DNA of 64,000 nucleotides from Trichormus sp. NMC-1 (GTDB lineage: Bacteria > Cyanobacteriota > Cyanobacteriia > Cyanobacteriales > Nostocaceae). The position numbers and the translations under genes were made by a program. Where the stretch lies: assembly GCF_001858025.1 (NCBI RefSeq), contig NZ_LZQD01000003.1:485086-549085 (forward strand), in the 5' to 3' direction. Below the pieces are notes generated by a model. That model worked only from the letters and a program-made list of their open reading frames with translations, did not search any database and had not been told where the DNA came from. This document shows positions 37,306 to 46,107 of the stretch, piece after piece. How positions within the stretch are numbered: the stretch's first letter is position 1; each line of letters begins with the position of its first letter.

Positions 37306-38037
37306 TTAATTTTCGGAGATGTCTATTGTATCTATAGATAATTTTTTCATATATCTATTACAAATTTCGATACCTTTAGTTGTTAGTTCATAAAACTCAC
37401 TGAATATAGGAATATCCCCCCCTAAAATTTTATTTTCATTGTCATCCATAAGTTGAAAAACTTCCATCGTCATTTCATGTGAAATTATTTTTATTTCAGT
37501 ATTAGGCTTTTTTTCAATCTCTTCTATAGTCAGACGACCTTCCTTCAAAATCCACTCTAGTCCATGCTTTTGAGCATAATTTTGATATACTTCTCCTATA
37601 TAATCGCCCATTGGTGAAGGGAATTGTTTATGTTCACTGTGAGCAATAGCTTTATCTCTTAAATGTATTAATTTTTTAACTAAAGGATTACTTTCTTTAT
37701 TTACATATTTTTTGTCTTCCTCTAGAATTTTATGATCTATGGTTTCTGTACAACCCCAATTTTTATAATCAGATTCAATAATGTTGAGAATTTTTAAAAG
37801 TCCCAGAGTTTTTTTATCGTGATCATAGGCTCTTGTTAGTCTTAATACTCCAGTTTCATAATGAGCATGACACGATTCCCGAAAGTAATGCGGATACTCA
37901 TTCAGGTGTTTGTTAAGTTCGTTAGTCATCCATTCATGAATTTTTAAATGAATGTGTGATTGATATAAACTATACCCAAGCTCACTTATTTTTGCTTCAA
38001 ACTGTTTTTTAGTAACAGGTCTATTTGGTTCTTGCAT
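37306..38037 (-). CDS. AbiU2-like HEPN-domain protein
   Basis: 243 aa. A helical protein with LIHLRDKAIAHSEHK (near residues 122-136), which fits the R-x4-6-H catalytic motif of HEPN ribonucleases, here Arg and His separated by five residues. The overall pattern (ESCHAHYETGVLRLTRAYDHDKKTLGLLKIL, then the RDK motif) resembles the AbiU2 HEPN family linked to abortive phage infection. Its neighbours are a HicB-like gene and a truncated ORF, giving a small defence-like patch. The family call is from motif memory; function is not proven. Confidence 0.65.
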   Translation of the reverse strand: MQEPNRPVTKKQFEAKISELGYSLYQSHIHLKIHEWMTNELNKHLNEYPHYFRESCHAHYETGVLRLTRAYDHDKKTLGLLKILNIIESDYKNWGCTETIDHKILEEDKKYVNKESNPLVKKLIHLRDKAIAHSEHKQFPSPMGDYIGEVYQNYAQKHGLEWILKEGRLTIEEIEKKPNTEIKIISHEMTMEVFQLMDDNENKILGGDIPIFSEFYELTTKGIEICNRYMKKLSIDTIDISEN

Positions 38038-38146
38038 TTTGATTATGCCATTTATATTCTACAAAAATACAAAAGTTGCTCACAGATTGAACAAATTTTT
38101 GTTATTAAATGCTTATATTTTCTATAAAATTAATGATTGAATATTC

Positions 38147-38446
38147 TTAACATCTAAATATCTCATCTAACGATGAATAATTATCAGAATTAACATCAGT
38201 AAAAAGTTTAAGTAATTCTGAGTTTGATTTTTTGGCTTCATTTATAAAATGAGGTAGGTATCCTAAAGTGAGAACATAAATATTTGTTCCAATTAACCCA
38301 TTTATTTCTAGAGGAAAATGTAAAAATCCCTTTTCAACCGCATCAACTACTAATTCTCCACTAGGATTCAAGTAGCTTTCAAATAGAGATCCATCTATTA
38401 CAATAACTGGAAAAATAAATGTTAGATGTTTTTGCCAATAAACTAC
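38147..38446 (-). pseudogene. 5'-truncated ORF of unknown family
   Basis: The frame is open from 38446, reading VVYWQKHLTFIFPVIVIDGSLFES then YLNPSGELVVDAVEKGF..., to a stop at 38147. The only start is a TTG at 38371, in the middle of this conserved-looking stretch. The PVIVIDG segment looks like the C-terminal core of a nuclease- or restriction-like protein whose front is missing. I do not recognise the family. It lies upstream of the HEPN gene, in the same direction. Confidence 0.5.
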
Positions 38447-38463
38447 CTACTTAACTTTTAACT

Positions 38464-38751
38464 TCAAATATCCGTTCCTAAACTCTGAGCGTAAATCACC
38501 TCAATATTGCTACCAAATTGCAATTTATCTAAGGATTCTGTAAAAAACACAAAACCCTTATACGCCGTCACATATTTATATATTTTCGTAAAATAACCTT
38601 CACTAGTGACAATGACAAGCGGCTCTTCACCTTTGGAGAGAATATTCAAAAAATCCTCTAACTTCACACAAACACCAGTTCCTCGATGAGTGAAAATACT
38701 CCCACCAATAGCAGCAGGTTGAGCAGCCGCGTCACCATTGTAATAGCTCAT
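38464..38751 (-). CDS. Conserved hypothetical protein
   Basis: 95 aa, MSYYNGDAAAQPAAIGGSIFTHRGTGVCVKLEDFL..., with alternating beta and loop segments and one cysteine. No membrane segment or signal. The tidy composition and ATG start support a real gene, but I cannot name a family. It sits 39 bp downstream of the aroH stop, in the same direction, and may share its transcript. Confidence 0.65.
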   Translation of the reverse strand: MSYYNGDAAAQPAAIGGSIFTHRGTGVCVKLEDFLNILSKGEEPLVIVTSEGYFTKIYKYVTAYKGFVFFTESLDKLQFGSNIEVIYAQSLGTDI

Positions 38752-38790
38752 TTGGCGCTAATTTTTACATATATTATTGACCTGCTGATT

Positions 38791-39204
38791 TTAAGCTTTT
38801 GTCTTAATTACTGGCTGTGAAGTTTGTAACGTTTGCGGTAAACCCCAATCTGGGCGCAATTTAGCTGCTTGACGCAAATAAATGTGGTGAATAGGGGCAG
38901 AAGTTGGTAAATAGGCGTGAATTAAAAACCGAACGCAACGCTGTAAGCTGCCCTCAACGTGCATTTGCTGGACATCTAACATAGCCACACTATCCCATAA
39001 AGGACGACTACGAGCGATCGCAGCTGGGAAAATAACATCTAAGTCTCGTGTGACAGAAAAAGTAACACTCAAAATTGCTGTTGGTTCAAGTTGATTCCGT
39101 TCTTCGAGTTCATCAAGTAATTCTGTCACCGCTTCTCGGATTGCTTCCACTCTATTTTCTGCAACGGTTGTTGCGCCACGAATCGCTCGTATTTGCCATT
39201 CCAC
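38791..39204 (-). CDS. aroH: Chorismate mutase, AroH type
   Basis: 137 aa from a GTG start at 39204. AGGAGGA lies nine bases upstream, whereas an upstream ATG at 39231 would place this site inside the gene. Converts chorismate to prephenate for phenylalanine and tyrosine synthesis. The AroH fold is recognised from VEWQIRAIRGATTVAEN, TEAVTELLDEL-like helix, ILSVTFSVTRDLDVIFPA and MHVEGSLQRCVRFLIH, with active-site Arg in IRGATT and RCVRFL. The C-terminal tail (RPDWGLPQTLQTSQPVIKTKA) is variable. Length is normal for the trimeric AroH class. Confidence 0.93.
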   Translation of the reverse strand: MEWQIRAIRGATTVAENRVEAIREAVTELLDELEERNQLEPTAILSVTFSVTRDLDVIFPAAIARSRPLWDSVAMLDVQQMHVEGSLQRCVRFLIHAYLPTSAPIHHIYLRQAAKLRPDWGLPQTLQTSQPVIKTKA

Positions 39205-39228
39205 TTCCAAAATCCTCCTTGATTTAGT

Positions 39229-39360
39229 CATTGGTCATTGGTCATTAGTCATTAGCGCAAAGATTATTACAGCAGATTGCAGGAGGTATGAAATTTAAGC
39301 ACAAAGCCATATACAACAAAACGTTCAACCCTGTTCCCTATTCCCTATTCCCTATTCCCT
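39229..39360. repeat. STRR cluster upstream of aroH, including one 28-bp unit
   Basis: 39229-39254 contains runs of CATTGGT and CATTAGT heptamers. 39333-39360 is exactly GTTCCCT followed by three ATTCCCT, one copy of the 28-bp unit of the array at 8296-8729. It lies between aroH (start side) and the sppA stop. Confidence 0.92.
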
Positions 39361-39389
39361 GCTGTAACTAGTGACTATTGACAATTTAT

Positions 39390-40226
39390 TTACGGTCGAT
39401 ACAACCACAAGGGTAAACCACTAGTAGATATTTCAAATTCGAGCCAATCAATTCCAGCCCCAATTCTGGATTTCGCCAGACGGCTCCCTGGTAGAACTCG
39501 ACTCAATAATGGTTTCCGTTCTTCTAGCGTATAGCAAGGAGTTTTCTCTGGATCAAGTCCTACTAATTCCGCAGTCCAGCGACGTGCATCTTCTTCTGTT
39601 CCCAGACGGTCTACAACGCCTAAATTTAAGGCTTGCTCTCCCGTAAAAATCCGGCCATCAGCAAAAGTTTTCACGGTTTCTACATCCAAAGACCTGCCCT
39701 CAGCTACTGTTTGCACAAATTGCTGATAACTGACATCAATCAACTGTTGCAGGATGCTCTCTTCTGCTGCTGTCAATTCTCGGTCAAAGGACAAAATATC
39801 TTTGTAAGGGCCAGACTTAATCACCTTAAAGGACACACCAACTTTTTCCAGCAAGCGTTCCAGGTTATTACCACGCAGAATCACACCAATACTGCCTGTA
39901 ATCGTGCCTGGGTTAGCCATAATGTGTTCGGCTCCCATTCCGATATAAACGCCGCCCGAAGCCGATATATTGCCAAAACTAGCGACAATTTTGGTTTTTT
40001 TCTGCAACCGTCTCAAAGCGCTGTAAATTTCTTGGGAATCTCCCACTGTACCGCCAGGACTATCAATGCGTAGCAGTAAAGCCGGAAATTTCTTCTCTTC
40101 TACAGTTTTCAGGGCTTCTAATACCCGTTTGCGGGTGGCACTGGCGATCGCACCAGTAATCTCAATCCGAGCAATTTGTTTCCGAAATCTGGGCGAAAAA
40201 GGCCAAACCATGAGCAATTTCATCAC
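39390..40226 (-). CDS. sppA: Signal peptide peptidase SppA, S49 family
   Basis: 278 aa. Membrane-associated serine protease that clears cleaved signal peptides. RIDSPGGTVGDSQEIY, the catalytic serine in NISASGGVYIGMGAEHI (near residue 86) and the general-base lysine in SGPYKDILSF (near 138) are intact. DGRIFTGEQALNLGVVDRLG follows. It is the short form with one S49 domain. No clear N-terminal signal anchor is visible. Monocistronic by spacing. Confidence 0.92.
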   Translation of the reverse strand: MMKLLMVWPFSPRFRKQIARIEITGAIASATRKRVLEALKTVEEKKFPALLLRIDSPGGTVGDSQEIYSALRRLQKKTKIVASFGNISASGGVYIGMGAEHIMANPGTITGSIGVILRGNNLERLLEKVGVSFKVIKSGPYKDILSFDRELTAAEESILQQLIDVSYQQFVQTVAEGRSLDVETVKTFADGRIFTGEQALNLGVVDRLGTEEDARRWTAELVGLDPEKTPCYTLEERKPLLSRVLPGSRLAKSRIGAGIDWLEFEISTSGLPLWLYRP

Positions 40227-40592
40227 CTATTAATGAACTTAATATAAAATGCCCAGCGGTCAGACGACCTCCCTAATAGTGAGCAGGTATGGGACTATTT
40301 AAAATCTTAAGGAAAATTTTAGATTTTGTGTAGAGTTTCATTTGCTATATTTCTTAATTAAGGAGTATGTATTCAAATTACTAATTGTCAATTGGTCTTG
40401 GCCACAAAGGCACGAACAGGCTATTTCCAACACGAAAGATGGTCTTGAGTTACTAATTACTAAGACTTGTGATGGCTTATACGTAGTTAAAATAGGAACT
40501 CAAATCAGATTTAAGCGCAGCAACAAGGTGGTTTTTGGGAAGGTGAGTCTTCCTGTAACTCAATAAACACCTGACGAAACCATTAATATTAC
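40227..40592. other. Intergenic region with a doubtful open frame
   Basis: A plus-strand open frame at 40342-40566 (TTG start, 74 codons) contains AAGGAG at 40360, but the ATG correctly spaced after that site is in another frame and stops after five codons. I cannot support a protein here. The left side should hold the sppA promoter. Confidence 0.45.
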
Positions 40593-40889
40593 TTAGGAAT
40601 CAATGCGGAGAATTTGACATCGATAGTAAGCATAGATATCAAACAGCCCGCCCACAAAACCACAGGTAAGACTAATAACAAATAAGCCATTAATGGGGCT
40701 ACCAGTGCCAAAAGTGGCGAGAAAATGCAGAATCAGAGTGGGGATATTCTCAGCTACGCCTTGTAAACCAGGAATGTAGCCAAAGAGGCATAAGAAGACT
40801 AATATACTGCCGACTAAGAATATAGGAGCGATAAAACTAAAAACGGTAGTTAGTAGTAGGGAGCGGAGAAAATTGGTAAATATGCTCAT
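40593..40889 (-). CDS. Small membrane protein, unknown function
   Basis: 98 aa from the internal ATG at 40889 (MSIFTNFLRSLLLTTVFSF); a further ATG at 40937 would add 16 polar residues unlike a membrane protein start. Two or three hydrophobic helices: LLLTTVFSFIAPIFLVGSILVFLCLF and GLFVISLTCGFVGGLFDIYAYYR. It looks like a conserved cyanobacterial membrane protein, but no function is known to me. Isolated gene. Confidence 0.65.
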   Translation of the reverse strand: MSIFTNFLRSLLLTTVFSFIAPIFLVGSILVFLCLFGYIPGLQGVAENIPTLILHFLATFGTGSPINGLFVISLTCGFVGGLFDIYAYYRCQILRIDS

Positions 40890-41253
40890 TATCAGGCAAG
40901 CTCCGGGAGTATGTAGACGATGGCTGAATAGATGCACGTCATCTTCTACAATAAATGCGATCGCTCCTGAACAGCGAAGATGTCAAAAATCTTAAGTTTT
41001 AATTAAAAGCAATTCCTACTCGTTCCCTAAAATGCTGCGGCTAAATTAAAGGACTTATAAGCCCTGAAAGCCTTGATTTAGCAGGGTTTTATTTTCAAAA
41101 AATTCTAAATAATTCGTTGCAATACGCTTAAAAATAGCTTAATTTTCTGAGAGAGTCTTTAAACTAACTTAATGTTTGAGTAACACCTTGGGTAGTTGGG
41201 AAGTTAGGGAGTTAGGGAGGTTTATGATAACTGAATAATTGATCACTGAATTA

Positions 41254-42039
41254 ATGACTAAATCCAGTTTAGGAGCATGGAGTCAGCGATTGCTGGCAGC
41301 GATTTTTTTAGGTGGACAAGTAATAGTACACCTCCTCAAAGGCAAAATCCATCGGCGTAACACCTTAGAGCAACTAGCAGCAGTTGGGCCAGATTCCCTA
41401 TTTATTGCCTTATTGACAGCCGTTTTTGTCGGTGCAGTCTTTACAATTCAGGTAGCGCGGGAATTTATCAACTTTGGTGCAGGAAACCTCGTCGGCGGTG
41501 TTTTGGCGGTAGCCTTAACCAGAGAACTTACACCAGTACTGACAGCAGTAATTTTAGCCGGAAGGGTTGGTTCAGCCTTTGCAGCCGAAATTGGCACAAT
41601 GCGAGTCACAGAGCAAATAGATGCCCTCGTGATGTTAAAAACTGACCCCATTGATTATCTAGTTATCCCCCGTATTCTTGCTTGTTTATTAATGCTGCCC
41701 ATTTTAACCCTTCTGTCCTTAATTACCGGCATGACTGGGGGATTGATAATTGCCACCAACGTTTACAATCTTTCAGATACAGTCTTTTTAGACTCAGCCC
41801 GTAACTTTCTCGACATCTGGGATATCTGTAGCGCCATGATTAAAGCCGGCTGTTTTGGTGTTTTAATCGCCACCATTGGTTGTAGTTGGGGTTTAACCAC
41901 CACAGGAGGAGCGAAAGGTGTGGGACAATCAACCACAACAGCCGTCGTCACAGCCTTGCTGATTATCTTCGTTAGCAACTTCTTTCTTTCTTGGTTAATG
42001 TTTCAAGGAACAGGCGGTGGATTTACGCCAGGGTTATAA
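41254..42039 (+). CDS. MlaE-family ABC transporter permease
   Basis: 261 aa from ATG at 41254; a TTG at 41239 is in frame. Lipid-transport permease of the MlaE/YrbE (TGD1 in plastids) family. LFIALLTAVFVGAVFTIQVAREF, ELTPVLTAVILAGRVGSAFAAEIGTMRVTEQIDALVML (the family signature) and GGAKGVGQSTTTAVV are present, with about five membrane helices. It probably moves phospholipids or other lipids between membranes with separate ATPase and MCE proteins not seen here. It is followed by DUF3119, DUF3086 and plsY, a lipid-flavoured run. Confidence 0.92.
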   Translation: MTKSSLGAWSQRLLAAIFLGGQVIVHLLKGKIHRRNTLEQLAAVGPDSLFIALLTAVFVGAVFTIQVAREFINFGAGNLVGGVLAVALTRELTPVLTAVILAGRVGSAFAAEIGTMRVTEQIDALVMLKTDPIDYLVIPRILACLLMLPILTLLSLITGMTGGLIIATNVYNLSDTVFLDSARNFLDIWDICSAMIKAGCFGVLIATIGCSWGLTTTGGAKGVGQSTTTAVVTALLIIFVSNFFLSWLMFQGTGGGFTPGL

Positions 42040-42103
42040 CGACTCACTTTTAACTACTAAAATAGAAGATTAATGTTTACTAACAAAACAGGAGATCAAA
42101 ATT

Positions 42104-42490
42104 GTGATTAGTTCATCTGTGCCGAATACCACCGCTACTGTGGAACTCAAGCCAAGTTACAATATCCCTGTCGTCTTGGTGCTGGCTGCTATTCCACTAC
42201 TGCTAGTACAACCTTGGGTAGGAGGAGTGTTCACAATCTTTGGCTTGTTTCTCATGTTTCAGGCTGTCACACTGCGGTTGCAATTTACCGTCACCGACTT
42301 TGATATTTACCGGGGAGAAAAGTTAATTAGGCGTTTTCCTTACCAAGAATGGCAAAATTGGCGAATCTTCTGGAATGGATTTCCCATTCTGTTTTATTTT
42401 AAAGAAGTCAACAGCATTCACTTTTTACCGATTTTATTTGACCCCAAAGCCTTAAAATCTTGTTTGGAACAGCGTTGTCCACGTATTTAG
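42104..42490 (+). CDS. DUF3119 family protein
   Basis: 128 aa from a GTG start with GGAG nine bases upstream. Two hydrophobic helices (IPVVLVLAAIPLLLVQPWVGGVFTIFGLFLMFQ) then a PH-like beta region LQFTVTDFDIYRGEKLIRRFPYQEWQNWRIFWNGFPILFYFKEVNSIHFLPILFDP. Conserved in cyanobacteria and plastids without known function. Located between the MlaE permease and the DUF3086 gene, in the same direction. Confidence 0.82.
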   Translation: MISSSVPNTTATVELKPSYNIPVVLVLAAIPLLLVQPWVGGVFTIFGLFLMFQAVTLRLQFTVTDFDIYRGEKLIRRFPYQEWQNWRIFWNGFPILFYFKEVNSIHFLPILFDPKALKSCLEQRCPRI

Positions 42491-42574
42491 TGGTGAATGG
42501 TGATTTTCTCCTCGTCTTGAGCGTCTCCCCTGACTTCGATATTATTCGTTTCCTAGGAATTACACTATATATTT

Positions 42575-43843
42575 ATGAACCCAGAGGAATCTCAAACTCC
42601 AGAATCGATTGATGATTGGTGGGAAGAAACACCAGAAAAAATTTCTACAGGTGAAACACCGGAAAACCTAGCTGCTGATTTATTGCCGGCAACAGAAACT
42701 TTAATTTCATCAGGTGAACCACAAGCAGATAATGTATCTTTGGAGTCAGCAGTAGTCAACATAGCAGCGGAATCTCTGACAGTAGAACCAACAGAAGAGT
42801 TCAAAGGTGAAGTAGAAACTGCGGTGCTGGAGTCAGAATCAGAACTTAATTCACTATATGTACAAGCAGCACACCGAGTCGCCGAGTTACAAGCAACTGA
42901 AACAGCGCTGAAAGCAGAAATTGTTCAACTCCAAGCTACTTACAAAAATCTTCAAGGACAAGTTAGTGAAACTCAAACTGCACTCTCGAAAATGGTGCAA
43001 GAGTCGCTAGTGCTGTTGGAACAACGTAAACAAGCGTTGCAAATTTCTGTCGAACAACTAGAAAGACGACAAGAACGCATTCGTAATGAAATGCGAACTA
43101 CCTTTGCGGGAACATCTCAAGATTTAGCAATTCGCGTACAGGGTTTTAAAGACTATCTCACAGGTAGCTTACAAGATTTAGCAGCCGCCGCCGAGCAGCT
43201 GCAATTAGCCCCGGCTGTGAAGGAACGGGAAAAACCAGCAGTCAAAGAAGCGAAACCTGCTGAACAACAGCCCCCGACACTGCAACTAGGTCAACAACAG
43301 TTTCAAGAGACAACTAAACAAATTCGCCGTTTAATTGACCAATACCGCAACCAACCCGATTATTATGGTGCAGCGTGGCAGTTAAGGCGGACTTTTGAAC
43401 CAATTCACGCAGAACGAGTTTCTAATTGGTTTTTCACCTTGGGGGGACGGGGTGCTTTACGGACAATGGGTAGCCGCTTGCAGAATATCTTGATTGCGTC
43501 GGCGGCAATTTCCATATTACACAAACTACATGGAGAGCGGGTGCGTACTCTAATTTTAGCCAATACACCAGAACGTTTAGGTGAATGGCGACGCGGTTTA
43601 CAAGATTGTTTGGGAATTGGTCGTCCTGATTTTGGCCCTGATAGAGGTGTGGTTTTGTTTGAAGCACCCACGGCTTTAGCCCAGAAAGCAGATAGATTAG
43701 TTAAAGCCAATCAATTGCCTTTAATTATTATTGATGATTCTGAGGAGCAAATTAGCCTAGGTTTGCTACAATTCCCTCTCTGGTTGGCTTTTGCACCTGA
43801 TCCCAAAACCATGAAAGATAGAGATTATGATGATGAATTTTAA
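42575..43843 (+). CDS. DUF3086 family protein with coiled coil
   Basis: 422 aa. An acidic, low-complexity N-terminal 85 residues, then a long coiled coil (HRVAELQATETALKAEIVQLQATYKNLQGQVSETQTALSKM..., about 95-210), a charged linker, and a conserved C-terminal domain (RRLIDQYRNQPDYYGAAWQLRRTFEPIHAERVSNWFFTLGGRGALRTMGSRLQNILI...). No membrane segment. Cyanobacterial family of unknown function. Its position before plsY is the usual one as far as I recall. Confidence 0.82.
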   Translation: MNPEESQTPESIDDWWEETPEKISTGETPENLAADLLPATETLISSGEPQADNVSLESAVVNIAAESLTVEPTEEFKGEVETAVLESESELNSLYVQAAHRVAELQATETALKAEIVQLQATYKNLQGQVSETQTALSKMVQESLVLLEQRKQALQISVEQLERRQERIRNEMRTTFAGTSQDLAIRVQGFKDYLTGSLQDLAAAAEQLQLAPAVKEREKPAVKEAKPAEQQPPTLQLGQQQFQETTKQIRRLIDQYRNQPDYYGAAWQLRRTFEPIHAERVSNWFFTLGGRGALRTMGSRLQNILIASAAISILHKLHGERVRTLILANTPERLGEWRRGLQDCLGIGRPDFGPDRGVVLFEAPTALAQKADRLVKANQLPLIIIDDSEEQISLGLLQFPLWLAFAPDPKTMKDRDYDDEF

Positions 43844-44009
43844 TTAGTCATTAGTCATTGGTGATTGGTCATTGGTCATTGGTTATTAGTTATTGGTCAT
43901 TGGTCAAGATATTTCACTCTAGACTAGTGACCAAATAATTACTAATTCTTAATTGAAGAGGTTACAAACTCTCACTGATTGTCATTACGAATTACGAATT
44001 ACGAATTAT
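43844..44009. repeat. STRR tracts upstream of plsY
   Basis: 43844-43906 is a run of CATTGGT/CATTAGT/TATTGGT heptamers starting at the DUF3086 stop. 43985-44009 has three TTACGAA heptamers. The plsY ATG is at 44021, just after the second tract. Confidence 0.9.
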
Positions 44010-44020
44010 TTGGAATTATT

Positions 44021-44701
44021 ATGGCTATTTGGTTAACTTTGTGTGGGACGGTTGTTTTAATAGCTTACTTATTGGGTTCTTTCCCTACCGGATATCTGGC
44101 CGGGAAGCTGTTAAAAGGAATTGATATTCGGGAAGTTGGTTCTGGTTCAACTGGGGCAACAAATGTACTGAGGACTTTAGGAAAAGTTCCAGGGGCATTT
44201 GTGTTATTAATTGATGGTTTGAAGGGAGTATTAGCAATAAATCTAGTTTATGTTTTATGCAATCTTGCTCCTAGTTATAATTTAATCCCGTTAACTATAA
44301 ATTTAGAAGTTTGGCAACCTTATTTAGTAACTTTAGCTGGATTTGCCGCAATTTTAGGACACAGTAAATCAATCTTTTTAGGCTTTACTGGTGGTAAGTC
44401 TGTGGCTACTGGTATAGGGATTTTGTTAGCATTAAGTTGGCAGGTTGGTTTGTCAACCATAGGAATTTTTGCTGTTGTTGTTGCCATATCTAGAATTGTG
44501 TCTTTGAGTTCTATTAGTGGTGCTATTGCTGTTTCTATTTTGATGGCAATTTTCCATCAACCTTTACCATATATACTTTTTGGTATTGCTGGAGGTTTAT
44601 ATGTTATTATTCGTCACCGCAGTAATATTGAGCGATTAATTGCGGGTACAGAACCGAAAATTGGGCAGAAGGTAGAGACGGAAACTGAACAAACGGCATA
44701 A
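44021..44701 (+). CDS. plsY: Glycerol-3-phosphate acyltransferase PlsY
   Basis: 226 aa. Inner-membrane enzyme that acylates glycerol-3-phosphate from acyl phosphate, the first step of phospholipid and glycolipid synthesis. The three family loops are visible: GSFPTGYLAGKLLKGIDIREVGSGSTGATNVLRTLGK, GHSKSIFLGFTGGKSVATGIG and IIRHRSNIERLIAGTEPKIG. Five or so membrane helices. Start chosen at ATG 44021; an upstream in-frame start at 43979 would be translated from heptamer repeats. Confidence 0.95.
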   Translation: MAIWLTLCGTVVLIAYLLGSFPTGYLAGKLLKGIDIREVGSGSTGATNVLRTLGKVPGAFVLLIDGLKGVLAINLVYVLCNLAPSYNLIPLTINLEVWQPYLVTLAGFAAILGHSKSIFLGFTGGKSVATGIGILLALSWQVGLSTIGIFAVVVAISRIVSLSSISGAIAVSILMAIFHQPLPYILFGIAGGLYVIIRHRSNIERLIAGTEPKIGQKVETETEQTA

Positions 44702-44734
44702 AATATAAACATCAGGTAATTGTGGGACATTCTT

Positions 44735-44851
44735 ATGGTTAAAGTAACCACAGATCAAAAACTCACGTTAATTGAATTTCTGGAACTGTCAGCACAAGAT
44801 GTAGACTATGAGTTTGTTAATAGAAAATCACGACCAAGCAAAAATCATTAA
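44735..44851 (+). pseudogene. 5' remnant of a Uma2-family gene
   Basis: 38 codons, MVKVTTDQKLTLIEFLELSAQDVDYEFVNRK..., matching the usual N-terminus of Uma2 proteins (LTLEEFL...YELING). It then stops, with no remaining nuclease core. Its last bases overlap the stop of the convergent gene at 44848. Confidence 0.75.
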
Positions 44852-45738
44852 GGATATATTTTTACGTCAAAAAATTTGTAAAATTCAGAATCATTTTTTG
44901 CAAAATTTCTTAGCCGCAATAATCTATAAATAAACACAGTTTGTTTATAGATTTTATCAGTTACTTTTTTATAAATTGGACGTTTCGGATATTCAATATT
45001 GTTGTGAATCTCGAAATAGATTTTTTTGTCCACCAAATTCGATTGTCCATTTTTGATTCTTACTAGCTCTATATTGTCCTTAAAGAACGGAAACTTATCT
45101 TCGCGCTCAAATCTAATTGTCATTCCAAGTTTCGCGGCAGCTAGTCCCATAGCATAGCTTTCACCATGATAAATTCCTCGCATTTCAAATAAGTAAGAAA
45201 TTGTCTGCCAAAGCTGAAAAAACTTTCCTTCCAATCCTTCCTGTCCCTTCATAGCAAACATGAATTCATGGAACCACTGCACTTGTTGAAGATCAATATT
45301 TAGTTTCTGAGCTACTTCTTCTATAACTTGAATTTCTTTGTAGTTACTGATATTTTTCATCCGGTGCAGCAAATCACTACCAGCTCTCGCTGTGATTCCA
45401 GAAAGCCAATTCATTTCTCCTACTACAGGACCTAGAATTCGTACATCAGAGTCTAAAAACATACAACTCTCAAATAGTGAGAGAGCCTTTTCCAGGACGA
45501 AGCGTTTATCATGATACCCTTTCACACTTTGAAGGCGGTGCTTGAATGCTAGAACGTGAGGAAATTCCTTAAAAATCTCTGGCTGATCAGTTAGAATGCA
45601 TAGGGCTGTATCAGGTGTGTGTTGCTGAATATCTTTAGCTAACAACAGTGTGTGAGTACGATACCTGTCACCCATAGCCAAGGTACAAAAGCAGAATTTG
45701 TTAGACATATTCATATGTAATGACTTGTTTTGGATCAT
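44848..45738 (-). CDS. Putative glycosyltransferase (GT-A type)
   Basis: 296 aa; MSNKFCFC at 45708 is an alternative start. A nucleotide-sugar-transferase-like layout: FCFCTLAMGDRYRTHTLLLAKDIQQH at the N-terminus, RFVLEKALSLFESCMFLDSDVRILGPV with the DSDV metal motif (near residue 97), and YHGESYAMGLAAAKLG. It resembles GT8/GT-A proteins of unknown specificity. It points away from plsY and towards the remnant Uma2. Together with the next gene it may be a separate surface-sugar pair. Confidence 0.7.
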   Translation of the reverse strand: MIQNKSLHMNMSNKFCFCTLAMGDRYRTHTLLLAKDIQQHTPDTALCILTDQPEIFKEFPHVLAFKHRLQSVKGYHDKRFVLEKALSLFESCMFLDSDVRILGPVVGEMNWLSGITARAGSDLLHRMKNISNYKEIQVIEEVAQKLNIDLQQVQWFHEFMFAMKGQEGLEGKFFQLWQTISYLFEMRGIYHGESYAMGLAAAKLGMTIRFEREDKFPFFKDNIELVRIKNGQSNLVDKKIYFEIHNNIEYPKRPIYKKVTDKIYKQTVFIYRLLRLRNFAKNDSEFYKFFDVKIYP

Positions 45739-45889
45739 TTATTTTTTGGAACACTGTAAGATTTATGGGCATACTATACAGTAAATTTACTGCTGAAGAT
45801 ATGAGTCTCCCACTGGCGGCGCACGCCACTGGCAAAATATGAAAGAAATACTTTTTCTGCTTTTAAAGTAGCTTGGCGCAATTAAATAT

Positions 45890-45984
45890 AAAACCTCTCT
45901 CCAAACCTCTCCCCTACAAGGGGAGAGGCTTTGACTCCCACTTCCCTGGTAGGGAAGGGGGCTGGGGGGTTAGGTCTATCTTAT
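45890..45984. repeat. C/G-rich REP-like double palindrome
   Basis: Contains CCTCTCCCCTACAAGGGGAG (45909-45928) and CTTCCCTGGTAGGGAAG (45941-45957), two hairpins in tandem, then GGGGGCTGGGGGGTTAGGT. This is a common non-coding repeat type in Nostocales and is distantly like the elements at 24743 and 62832. It lies in the gap between two surface-sugar genes; the remaining gap holds no gene. Confidence 0.85.
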
Positions 45985-46107
45985 ATTTTTTAACGCCCAT
46001 CTACTTAAGCTAATCGGCATTTAACTTGCATATTTCTTATTTTGTGGAAAAAGCGTTAATCCTTCTCCCCTGCACCTTGCACCCTGCTCCCCTACCTTCC
46101 TTGAGAA

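Noticed and set aside
41061-41090. CCCTG/CAGGG hairpin with T-run
   Set aside because: No plus-strand gene lies upstream to be terminated; the stem is only five bases with a 15-base loop.
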